Source of the DNA: Flavobacterium psychrophilum | Lineage (GTDB): Bacteria > Bacteroidota > Bacteroidia > Flavobacteriales > Flavobacteriaceae | Reading direction: 5' to 3' | Length of the DNA: 5,579 nucleotides | Assembly (NCBI GenBank): GCA_945907225.1 | Contig: CAMDSN010000115.1 | Location: 1 to 5,579 of the forward strand | Shown: in pieces, positions 1 through 5,579 of the stretch | Numbering within the stretch: position 1 is the stretch's first letter | Layout: each line of letters begins with the position of its first letter | Program-made: the position numbers and the translations under genes | Notes under the pieces: generated by a model | Seen by the model: the letters and a program-made list of their open reading frames with translations, nothing else | Database searches by the model: none | Told to the model about the DNA's origin: nothing

Positions 1-747
1 ACCTACACTAATCCGATAATACCCAAACATTTTAAAACCGTTTTTTGACAAATAATCTATAAATGTTTTTATGGCAAACATGGCTACAATAAAACCAACG
101 ATATTCCCAATAAGTAGTAAATTAATTTCTTCGCTGGTTAATACATAGCCATCTTTATAATAATCATAACATTTTTTTGCTGTAGCTCCTAGCATTGTGG
201 GAACGGCTAAAAAAAATGAAAATTCAGCTGCGGTTTTTCTTGATAGTTTTTGAGACATTCCGCCAATAATACTTGCGCCACTTCTAGAAACTCCCGGAAT
301 CATAGCAATACATTGAAATAATCCAATTTTTAAAGCTGTTAAATAACTAATTTCTGTAGTACTTTGAGTCTCATCTTTAGGGGTAAACCAAGTATCAACT
401 TTCAATAAAATAATTCCTCCAAGTATTAATGAAATGGCAACCGTTATAGGGTTTTCTAACAACGCATCTATTTTTTTACTGAAAAGTAATCCAAAAATTA
501 TAGCAGGAATAAAAGCCACGCCTATTTTAAGATAGAAATCAACATTTTGAAAAAACCTTTTAAAATATAAAACGACAACTGAAAGGATTGCCCCTAATTG
601 AATGACAACGGTAAATAATTTTGTAAATTCCTCGTTTGCAATTCTAAAAAACGATGAGGTGATTATCATATGGCCCGTTGATGATACGGGAAGGAACTCT
701 GTTATTCCTTCAACAACGGCAAGTACGACAGCTTGAATGTAATTCAT
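1..747 (-). CDS. uppP: Undecaprenyl-diphosphatase UppP/BacA (3' end beyond window)
   Basis: This integral membrane phosphatase converts undecaprenyl diphosphate to undecaprenyl phosphate, recycling the lipid carrier used for peptidoglycan and other envelope polymers; overproduction gives bacitracin resistance in other bacteria. Translating the minus strand from the ATG at 747 gives 249 codons without a stop before the window edge. The family is usually about 260-270 residues, so only some 15-20 C-terminal residues are missing. Both family signatures are present: [14 protein letters not shown] at residues 13-26 (catalytic-type E13, E17 and H26) and PGVSRSG at 151-157 with the essential-type arginine R155. 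Several hydrophobic segments follow, for example around 50-62, 76-90, 102-116 and 211-230. The start is chosen because the first signature must lie near the N-terminus. It is the last gene of the minus-strand set, 90 bp after the DUF3098 gene, and is probably co-transcribed with it. The identification is firm. Confidence 0.96.
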   Translation of the reverse strand, partial: MNYIQAVVLAVVEGITEFLPVSSTGHMIITSSFFRIANEEFTKLFTVVIQLGAILSVVVLYFKRFFQNVDFYLKIGVAFIPAIIFGLLFSKKIDALLENPITVAISLILGGIILLKVDTWFTPKDETQSTTEISYLTALKIGLFQCIAMIPGVSRSGASIIGGMSQKLSRKTAAEFSFFLAVPTMLGATAKKCYDYYKDGYVLTSEEINLLLIGNIVGFIVAMFAIKTFIDYLSKNGFKMFGYYRISVG

Positions 748-753
748 ATTTTC

Positions 754-842
754 AGTGATTAGTAATTGGTGAATAGTAATTAGTATTTTGTCTAGTAATC
801 GAGGGATTTTTGCTAATCACTTATTACTATTCACTAATCACT
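754..842. repeat. AT-rich inverted repeat in the DUF3098-uppP gap
   Basis: The arm AGTGATTAGT (754-763) is the exact reverse complement of ACTAATCACT (833-842). A second pair, TGAATAGTAAT (770-780) and ATTACTATTCA (823-833), is also exact. The left arm carries about six extra bases (764-769) between the two blocks, which would bulge in a hairpin of roughly 20 bp around a 42-base loop. The word CTAATCACT also occurs twice directly (813-821 and 834-842). The right arm overlaps the end of the DUF3098 gene and supplies its TGA stop (838-840) and the preceding lysine codon. It lies inside a probable operon and has no U-tract in the expected place, so I do not call it a terminator. It could be an intergenic dispersed repeat or an mRNA-processing hairpin. 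It is unrelated to the GC-rich palindromes in leuS. Confidence 0.75.
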
Positions 843-1071
843 TTTTCTTAAAGATTGAATAAATCGTAATCCCAAAACCAATCAAAACAATAGCTGGTGC
901 CAATCCTATTCTTCTAAAGTTAAAAACAGCTTCGTTAAAAACTTTTGGATCATCACTACCGCCACCACTCATTAATATAAATCCAATAGCAATAACAACA
1001 ATCCCTATTATTAGCATCAAGTAATTGTTTTTTTCGAATAGGAACTCAGGTTTTTGATTATTATTTTTCAT
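838..1071 (-). CDS. DUF3098 family small membrane protein
   Basis: This 77-residue protein has a short polar, lysine/asparagine-rich N-terminus and two hydrophobic helices at about residues 17-35 and 55-73. They are joined by a loop with GGGSDDP (36-42) and an FNFRRIGLAP stretch (50-59), and the tail is lysine-rich. This arrangement matches the DUF3098 family, an uncharacterised Bacteroidota membrane protein that I recall being encoded between ftsX and uppP. Two helices with charged ends suggest an inner-membrane hairpin with both termini cytoplasmic. The ATG at 1071 follows a purine-rich AAAAAGAG on the minus strand, a plausible weak ribosome site. The gene lies 39 bp after the ftsX stop and 90 bp before uppP on the same strand, so co-transcription is likely. 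A link to division or envelope synthesis is only suggested by its neighbours. The stop codon lies inside the inverted repeat at 754-842. Confidence 0.88.
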   Translation of the reverse strand: MKNNNQKPEFLFEKNNYLMLIIGIVVIAIGFILMSGGGSDDPKVFNEAVFNFRRIGLAPAIVLIGFGITIYSIFKKK

Positions 1072-1110
1072 CGAAACTCTTTTTAAGACGTTATTTATAC
1101 ATTTATAACA

Positions 1111-1986
1111 TTAATATAAATCGCTTGTTCTTAAATTTAAAAAGCGTTGAGTAGCAAAATAGGTGCTAACAGCTGTTATTAAAACTCCAAGAAGGAGAAC
1201 GCTAAAAAGTACAACAAAAATAGCTAGTTTGTCTTCTGTAACGCCAAGGTTTGGATAGGTTGTTTGAATGTAAATAAGAAAACCACTAATAGCAAAAATG
1301 GCTAATAGCGACCCAATTAAACCCAAATACACACTCTGTTTGATAAAGGGCTTTCTAATAAAGGCTCTTGTTGCTCCCACCATTTGCATAGTTTTTATGA
1401 TAAATCGATTGGCGTAAATAGCCAATCTAAGCGAACTATTTATTAATAGTACTGAAACAATAGCAAAAATAGAACATACAAACAGTATCCAAAAGCTGAC
1501 ATTTTTAATATTATCGTTTACCAACGTAACAAGTTGTTTGTCATAAACAATATCGGCAATCATCTCATTTTTCTGTAAGCGATTAACAACTTTAGTGATG
1601 CCTTTATCGTTTACATATTCCGCTTTTAGGCGAATGTCAAAAGAATTTTGAAGCGGATTGGCACCTAAAAACTGCATAAAATCTTCACCAATAACTTTCA
1701 TATGTTTTTTTGCTGCAACTTCTTTGGAGACATATTCAAAATTTTTAGCAAAAGAAGCCGTTTTTAATTCATTCCTAAAGGCTTTCAAAACACTATCCTT
1801 GGCTTCTGTTTTAAAGAAAACGGTCATAACAATTTCTTCCTTGAAATTATCTGATAATCTTTTAGAATTAATTACAAAAAGTCCCAACATCCCCAATAAA
1901 AACAATACCAAAAAGATACTCAACACAACTGAAAAATAGGAGGAAATAACTCTTCGTTTTTGAAACTTTTCAAATGATAACGACAT
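1111..1986 (-). CDS. ftsX: Cell division ABC transporter permease-like protein FtsX
   Basis: FtsX is the membrane half of the FtsEX complex. FtsE ATPase activity is transmitted through FtsX to periplasmic regulators of cell-wall hydrolases at the division site. The protein is 291 residues. TM1 is at about 18-40, then comes a periplasmic domain of about 120 residues containing LGANPLQNSFDIRL (107-120), followed by TM2 (164-190), TM3 (218-240) and TM4 (253-280). The stretch RFIIKTMQMVGATRAFIRKPF at 194-214 (contains 21 residues; key part KTMQMVGATR) is the conserved cytoplasmic segment between TM2 and TM3 that contacts FtsE. The ATG at 1986 (MSLSFEKFQKRR) is preferred. The same frame extends to an ATG at 2130, but those 48 residues have no FtsX character and come from AT-rich intergenic DNA. 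No ftsE is nearby, which is usual in this group as far as I recall. The gene heads the ftsX-DUF3098-uppP set and is divergent from leuS. Confidence 0.95.
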   Translation of the reverse strand: MSLSFEKFQKRRVISSYFSVVLSIFLVLFLLGMLGLFVINSKRLSDNFKEEIVMTVFFKTEAKDSVLKAFRNELKTASFAKNFEYVSKEVAAKKHMKVIGEDFMQFLGANPLQNSFDIRLKAEYVNDKGITKVVNRLQKNEMIADIVYDKQLVTLVNDNIKNVSFWILFVCSIFAIVSVLLINSSLRLAIYANRFIIKTMQMVGATRAFIRKPFIKQSVYLGLIGSLLAIFAISGFLIYIQTTYPNLGVTEDKLAIFVVLFSVLLLGVLITAVSTYFATQRFLNLRTSDLY

Positions 1987-2193
1987 AAATTGAAATTTAA
2001 TTGCGTAAAAATAATAAAGAAAATTGTTTTTCTTCTTTATAACGCACAAACTTTTAACTTTATTATAATAAACGTAAATTTGTATTCGAATTTTTAAATT
2101 AATGGATTGAAGGAATTCGCCCAAATGCATTAAAAGAATCGCTGAATGAATTTTTGTTATAGCGAAAGGGGTGTTAAAGAATTTAAATAGCTA
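1987..2193. other. Divergent ftsX / leuS intergenic region
   Basis: This 207-bp AT-rich stretch lies between the start codons of ftsX (minus strand) and leuS (plus strand), so promoters for both transcription units should be here. I see one reasonable plus-strand -7 box, listed separately. For ftsX only degenerate matches to TAnnTTTG are visible on the minus strand, at 2047-2054 and 2122-2129, each with one mismatch. No T-box, attenuator with leucine codons, or strong hairpin is evident upstream of leuS. Confidence 0.6.
2052..2082 (+). promoter_or_regulatory. Candidate Bacteroidota-type promoter for leuS
   Basis: TAAATTTG at 2075-2082 is an exact match to the Bacteroidota -7 consensus TAnnTTTG. 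Nineteen bases upstream, TTTT at 2052-2055 is a weak match to the -33 TTTG element. Transcription would start near 2089, giving a leader of about 105 nt before the leuS ATG. The match is short and the surroundings are AT-rich, so chance occurrence is possible. Confidence 0.35.
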
Positions 2194-5100
2194 ATGAAGT
2201 ATTTTCACGAAACAATTGAAGCCAAATGGCAAGAGTATTGGGCAAAAAACAAAACTTTTGCAGCAACTAATAATTCAGAAAAACCAAAATATTATGTTTT
2301 GGATATGTTTCCCTATCCCTCTGGTGCCGGATTACATGTTGGACATCCTCTTGGTTACATTGCCTCGGATATTGTGGCAAGATATAAAAGACACAAAGGA
2401 TTTAATGTGCTGCATCCACAAGGGTATGATTCCTTTGGTTTACCTGCCGAACAATATGCAATACAAACCGGTCAACATCCAGAAAAAACCACCCGAGAAA
2501 ATATAGCACGCTACAGAGAACAATTGGATAGGATTGGATTTTCATTCGATTGGAGCAGAGAAGTGAGAACTTCCAACGCAAATTACTATAAACACACACA
2601 GTGGATTTTCACAATGTTATTTGATTCATGGTATAATAATGACACCAACAAAGCGGAAGCCATTTCAACTCTTATTGCTGTTTTTGAAGTTTCTGGAAAT
2701 TCATCTATTAATGCGGCTTGTGATGACTCGGTTCAATTATTTTCAGCTTCTGAATGGAATGCAAAGACTATTCAGGAAAAAGAAAAAATTCTATTGCAAT
2801 ATAGGTTGACATATCTCGCCGAAACTGAGGTAAACTGGTGTCCAGCATTGGGAACAGTATTAGCGAATGATGAAATTATCAATGGTTTTTCAGAAAGAGG
2901 GGGACACCCCGTTTTAAGAAGGAAAATGACGCAATGGTCTATGCGTATTTCTGCATACGCCGAACGATTATTGAAAGGGTTGGAAACTATTGATTGGAGC
3001 GAATCTATAAAAGAAAGTCAGCGAAATTGGATTGGAAAATCAGTGGGAGCATTGGTTAAGTTTGATTTGTTGCCTCACCCCCAACCCCTCTCCAAAGGAG
3101 GGGGGAGCTTAATCCCTGAATATGGATATAAAACAGCAAATCCATTATATGCAAAAGAATTAGTAGCTCGAGCTCGTAATAATCGTAAAGAAGAAACGAA
3201 AGCAGAAGAAACTTTATGGCAAAAGGTAAGAAATTCTAAATTGGGTTATAAAATCAGAAGACAGCATTATATTGGAAATTTTATCGTTGATTTTGTATCG
3301 CTTGATAAAAAATTAGTCATTGAAATTGATGGCGGATACCACAATGAAATTGGTCAAAAAGAAAAGGATGATGAGAGAACATTACTTTTAGAGCAAAAAT
3401 ATTTTTTCAAAGTCATACGATTTACAAATCAAGAAGTAGAAAATGATTTAAGTACTGTTTTGGCTAAAATCAAAACTGAATTAGATACAAGAGAAACTAT
3501 AAACCAATCAACCCCCCTCTCCGAAGGAGAGGGCCTGGGGGTGAGGTTTACTCCACTCGAAGGGCTGGGAGTGAGGTCAATAGAAGTTTTTACCACGCGC
3601 CCCGATACTATTTTTGGCGTAACTTTTATGACCCTAGCTCCCGAACATGAGTTGGTAAAGCAAATTACAACTCCTGAACAGGCTCTAGCTGTTGATGCCT
3701 ATATTGAAGCCACAACAAAACGATCAGAGCGCGAACGTATGTCTGATGTCAAATCTATTTCAGGAGTTTTTACTGGCGCATATGCCACACATCCATTTAC
3801 AAATGAACCAATTCCAATTTGGATTGGCGATTATGTTTTGGCGGGTTATGGTACAGGGGCTGTTATGGCTGTGCCTTGTGGAGACGACAGAGATTATGCT
3901 TTTTCAAATCATTTCAAAGGGCAAAAAGGAATGCCTCCAATTAAAAATATATTTAATCAAGATATTTCAGACGCAGCTTATTCAAATAAAGATGGATTTG
4001 AACTTGTTAATTCCGATTTTCTAAACGGCTTAAATTACAAACACGGTACAAAAAAGTCAATACAGTATTTGGAAGAGAAGGGACTTGGAAAAGGCAAAAC
4101 AAATTATCGTTTGCGAGATGCTGTTTTCTCTCGACAACGTTATTGGGGAGAACCGTTCCCGGTTTATTATGTAAATGGAATGCCACAGATGATTGACAGC
4201 AAGCATTTGCCAATCATTTTGCCCGAAGTAGAAAAATATTTACCAACAGAAGACGGACAACCGCCATTGGGCAACGCAACGCATTGGGCTTGGGACACAG
4301 TGAATAATAAAGTGGTTTCAAATGAATTACTCTCCCCTCCTTTGGAGGGGCTGGGGGAGGCTACCATTTTTCCATTAGAACTAAATACTATGCCAGGATG
4401 GGCCGGGAGTTCATGGTATTGGATGCGTTATATGGATTCGCAAAACGAAACAGAATTTGCAAGTCAAGAAGCTATTCAATATTGGGAAAACGTAGATTTA
4501 TACATTGGAGGAAGCGAACATGCAACAGGTCATTTGTTATATGCTCGTTTTTGGAATAAATTTTTAAAAGATCGGGGTTATGCCCCAACCGAAGAACCAT
4601 TCAAAAAATTAATTAATCAGGGAATGATTTTGGGAATGAGTGCGTTTGTTTACAGAACTGAGGATTCCAAGAAGTTGCTTTCTAAAGGATTAATTAAAGG
4701 GGAAAAAGTATATCCAATACATGTTGACTTAGCTGTTATCAATGATATTACCAATGAACTAGACATTGAAGCTTTCAAAAAGCATCCATTATATTCTGAT
4801 TATAAATACGCCACTTTTATTTGTGAAGATGGAAAAGTCCTCTCCTTTGGAGAGGATTTAGGAGAGGCTAAATACCTCGTTGGTCGTGAAGTTGAAAAAA
4901 TGTCCAAATCCAAATACAATGTGGTTAATCCAGATGACATCTGCAACGATTATGGCGCAGACACTTTGCGTTTATACGAAATGTTTCTTGGACCATTAGA
5001 GCAGGCAAAACCATGGAATACGGCAGGTATTACCGGAGTTTCAGGCTTTTTAAAAAAACTATGGAGGTTGTATTTTGATGATAGTATAGGTATAAATATA

Positions 5101-5579
5101 ACCGATGAAGAACCAACAGCAGACATGCTTAAATCATTGCACAAAACCATCAAAAAAGTTACTGAAGACATCGAAAACTTCTCGTTCAATACGTCAGTGT
5201 CACAGTTTATGATATGTGTTAATGAATTGGCAACGCTAAAATGCCATCACCGAAAAATATTGGAGCCATTGGCAATAACTATTTCACCGTATGCGCCCCA
5301 TATAGCAGAAGAACTATGGTTTCAACTGGGAAATGATGGTTCTATTTCAAATGTCACATTCCCAATTTTTGACGCAATCTATTTAGTAGAATCGGAAAAA
5401 GAGTATCCGGTTTCTTTTAATGGGAAAATGCGTTTCACAATTAAATTGTCATTAAATTTAACGGTGGCTCAAATTCAAGAAATTATTTTGGCTGACGAAA
5501 GAACGATCAAACAATTAGACGGAAGAACTCCTAATAAAATAATCATCGTTCCGGGTAAAGTGATTAATTTGGTTGGATA
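2194..5579 (+). CDS. leuS: Leucyl-tRNA synthetase with in-frame DUF559 domain and palindrome insertions
   Basis: This class I synthetase charges tRNA-Leu and edits mischarged products. The frame is open for 1128 codons and ends in the partial codon TA, with a C-terminus (VPGKVINLVG) typical of the family, so the stop probably lies one base outside. The ATG at 2194 is the first available, since an in-frame TAG stands at 2188. Signatures: HIGH-type HVGH 48-51; GFSERGGHPVLRRKMTQWS near 231-249; editing motif TTRPDT 467-472; GTGAVMAVP 553-561 with editing-site D564 and D567 (like E. coli D342 and D345); return to the catalytic core at SRQRYWGEP 646-654; WAGSSWYW 736-743; GGSEHATGH 772-780; KMSKS 902-906; then anticodon-binding and C-terminal domains. 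Three in-frame insertions add about 190 residues: 294-461 (DUF559 plus repeats, in the CP1 editing domain), 713-723 and 882-892. Removing them leaves about 938 residues, near the usual size as I recall it. Every catalytic motif is kept, so function is likely retained. Confidence 0.96.
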   Translation, partial: MKYFHETIEAKWQEYWAKNKTFAATNNSEKPKYYVLDMFPYPSGAGLHVGHPLGYIASDIVARYKRHKGFNVLHPQGYDSFGLPAEQYAIQTGQHPEKTTRENIARYREQLDRIGFSFDWSREVRTSNANYYKHTQWIFTMLFDSWYNNDTNKAEAISTLIAVFEVSGNSSINAACDDSVQLFSASEWNAKTIQEKEKILLQYRLTYLAETEVNWCPALGTVLANDEIINGFSERGGHPVLRRKMTQWSMRISAYAERLLKGLETIDWSESIKESQRNWIGKSVGALVKFDLLPHPQPLSKGGGSLIPEYGYKTANPLYAKELVARARNNRKEETKAEETLWQKVRNSKLGYKIRRQHYIGNFIVDFVSLDKKLVIEIDGGYHNEIGQKEKDDERTLLLEQKYFFKVIRFTNQEVENDLSTVLAKIKTELDTRETINQSTPLSEGEGLGVRFTPLEGLGVRSIEVFTTRPDTIFGVTFMTLAPEHELVKQITTPEQALAVDAYIEATTKRSERERMSDVKSISGVFTGAYATHPFTNEPIPIWIGDYVLAGYGTGAVMAVPCGDDRDYAFSNHFKGQKGMPPIKNIFNQDISDAAYSNKDGFELVNSDFLNGLNYKHGTKKSIQYLEEKGLGKGKTNYRLRDAVFSRQRYWGEPFPVYYVNGMPQMIDSKHLPIILPEVEKYLPTEDGQPPLGNATHWAWDTVNNKVVSNELLSPPLEGLGEATIFPLELNTMPGWAGSSWYWMRYMDSQNETEFASQEAIQYWENVDLYIGGSEHATGHLLYARFWNKFLKDRGYAPTEEPFKKLINQGMILGMSAFVYRTEDSKKLLSKGLIKGEKVYPIHVDLAVINDITNELDIEAFKKHPLYSDYKYATFICEDGKVLSFGEDLGEAKYLVGREVEKMSKSKYNVVNPDDICNDYGADTLRLYEMFLGPLEQAKPWNTAGITGVSGFLKKLWRLYFDDSIGINITDEEPTADMLKSLHKTIKKVTEDIENFSFNTSVSQFMICVNELATLKCHHRKILEPLAITISPYAPHIAEELWFQLGNDGSISNVTFPIFDAIYLVESEKEYPVSFNGKMRFTIKLSLNLTVAQIQEIILADERTIKQLDGRTPNKIIIVPGKVINLVG
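3073..3107 (-). repeat. GC-rich palindromic repeat R1 (left end of DUF559 element)
   Basis: The core CTCC-AAA-GGAG (3090-3100) is flanked by further pairing of CCCC (3085-3088) with GGGG (3102-3105) across one G-T pair. An asymmetric arm, CCTCACCCCCAA, lies at 3073-3084. Read in reverse complement it ends TTGGGGGTGAGG, the same tail as R2, so this copy is inverted relative to the other four. Its reverse complement nearly equals R4 apart from two 2-bp gaps and two substitutions. In the LeuS frame it encodes PHPQPLSKGGGS (residues 294-305). Confidence 0.85.
3511..3546 (+). repeat. GC-rich palindromic repeat R2 (right end of DUF559 element)
   Basis: CCCTCTCC (3515-3522) and GGAGAGGG (3526-3533) form a perfect 8-bp palindrome around GAA. 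The tail CCTGGGGGTGAGG follows at 3534-3546. It is the inverted partner of R1 across the DUF559 domain. In frame it encodes TPLSEGEGLGVR (residues 440-451). Confidence 0.85.
3551..3576 (+). repeat. Degenerate palindromic repeat copy R3
   Basis: CTCCACTCGAAGG followed by GCTGGGAGTGAGG keeps the family tail (compare CCTGGGGGTGAGG in R2) but has lost part of the palindromic core. It lies four bases after R2 in the same orientation, so the right end of the insertion carries two tandem copies. It encodes TPLEGLGVR (residues 453-461), a near duplicate of the R2 peptide. Host LeuS sequence resumes immediately after it. Confidence 0.7.
4330..4362 (+). repeat. Solo GC-rich palindromic repeat R4 within leuS
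   Basis: CCCCTCC (4334-4340) and GGAGGGG (4344-4350) form a perfect palindrome around TTT, followed by the tail CTGGGGGAGG (4351-4360). The copy is about 70% GC in a gene that is otherwise AT-rich. It encodes LSPPLEGLGEA (residues 713-723) between SNEL and TIFPLELNTMPGW, shortly before the catalytic-core segment WAGSSWYW. No nuclease domain accompanies it. Confidence 0.85.
4837..4869 (+). repeat. Solo palindromic repeat R5 within leuS, upstream of KMSKS
   Basis: CCTCTCC (4839-4845) and GGAGAGG (4849-4855) form a perfect 7-bp palindrome around TTT, followed by ATTTAGGAGAGG (4856-4867). This variant has an AT-richer spacer than R4. It encodes VLSFGEDLGEA (residues 882-892) between EDGK and KYLVGREVEKMSKS. 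The insert is 33 bp and is flanked by AAA on both sides (4834-4836 and 4870-4872), which may be a 3-bp duplication or simply lysine codons of the host. Confidence 0.85.

Larger units (their letters stand above)
3073..3576 (+). mobile_element. DUF559 nuclease-domain element inserted in leuS
   Basis: This 504-bp in-frame insertion adds LeuS residues 294-461. It begins with repeat R1, continues with a complete-looking DUF559 domain (about residues 310-430) and ends with R2 and the degenerate R3. DUF559 belongs to the restriction-endonuclease-like fold and is related to Vsr mismatch endonucleases. Hallmarks present are AEETLW (337-342), KIRRQ (353-357), VDF with D366, IEIDG with E377 and D379, H383, DDER (392-395) and VIRFTN (407-412). 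D366 and H383 correspond in spacing to the Vsr PDF aspartate and its downstream histidine, so the active site looks intact. The domain contains no methionine codon in frame, so with ATG starts it can be made only as part of LeuS. R1 and R2 are inverted relative to each other, like terminal inverted repeats. Host sequence resumes at SIEVFTTRPDT. No convincing target duplication is visible. Calling it mobile is inference from the repeats and nuclease. Confidence 0.7.

Noticed and set aside
754..842. Rho-independent terminator between DUF3098 and uppP
   Set aside because: The stem is AT-rich with a long loop and a bulge, there is no downstream U-tract, and same-strand uppP follows at once.
1658..1939. 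Plus-strand frame opposite ftsX, and other short frames opposite or overlapping leuS
   Set aside because: They are shadows of well-supported genes and show no recognisable domains or start signals.
1987..2130. A 48-residue N-terminal extension of FtsX
   Set aside because: The extra residues lack FtsX features and look like translated AT-rich intergenic DNA. The ATG at 1986 gives the usual FtsX N-terminus before TM1.
3122..3163. Independent ATG start for the DUF559 domain
   Set aside because: The ATG at 3122 is in another frame and reaches a stop within 14 codons.
3073..3576. Intein inside LeuS
   Set aside because: The insert lacks the N-terminal Cys/Ser nucleophile, the internal splicing blocks and the C-terminal His-Asn followed by Cys/Ser/Thr. 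It is also too short for an intein carrying an endonuclease.
4328..4364. TAC target-site duplication around R4
   Set aside because: The three-base match (4328-4330 and 4362-4364) implies a net insert that is not a multiple of three, and it is too short to separate from chance.
3073..4869. CRISPR array
   Set aside because: The repeats are irregularly spaced, occur in both orientations, lie within a coding gene and are not separated by uniform spacers.
2194..5579. leuS as a pseudogene broken by the insertions
   Set aside because: I translated every codon and found no stop or frameshift, and all catalytic and editing motifs are present.

Overview
The window fits an AT-rich member of the Bacteroidota, most likely Flavobacterium or a close relative. 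The evidence is the low GC content, the weak Shine-Dalgarno signals, a Bacteroidota-type -7 box (TAAATTTG) and the gene set leuS / ftsX / DUF3098 / uppP. I recall this order as typical of Flavobacteriia, but no search was run.

Layout. The minus strand carries three membrane-protein genes in a likely operon, read from right to left: ftsX (1986 to 1111), a small DUF3098 protein (1071 to 838) and uppP (747 to beyond the left edge). All three concern the cell envelope: FtsX couples ATP hydrolysis by FtsE to peptidoglycan hydrolase control, and UppP recycles the undecaprenyl carrier lipid. The gap between DUF3098 and uppP holds an AT-rich inverted repeat (754-842) that also supplies the DUF3098 stop codon. 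A 207-bp AT-rich gap (1987-2193) separates ftsX from the divergent leuS on the plus strand. leuS starts at 2194 and fills the rest of the window. Its last two bases, TA, are probably the first two of a stop codon.

The striking feature is leuS. It is one uninterrupted frame of 1128 codons, about 190 longer than I expect for a Flavobacterium LeuRS (roughly 940). The extra length is in three in-frame insertions. The largest (3073-3576, about 168 codons) places a complete-looking DUF559 nuclease domain (Vsr / PD-(D/E)XK-like) inside the CP1 editing domain, just before the editing motif TTRPDT. It is bounded by GC-rich palindromic repeats in inverted orientation. Two solo copies of the same palindrome lie downstream at 4330-4362 and 4837-4869, the second only nine residues before KMSKS. 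All normal LeuRS signatures remain, so the synthetase is probably functional.

My reading is that a family of GC-rich palindromes, mobile or formerly mobile, inserts into protein-coding DNA in frame, and that one copy carries a nuclease gene that may have driven its spread. The palindromes and the nuclease are seen in the sequence; the mobilising role is inference.
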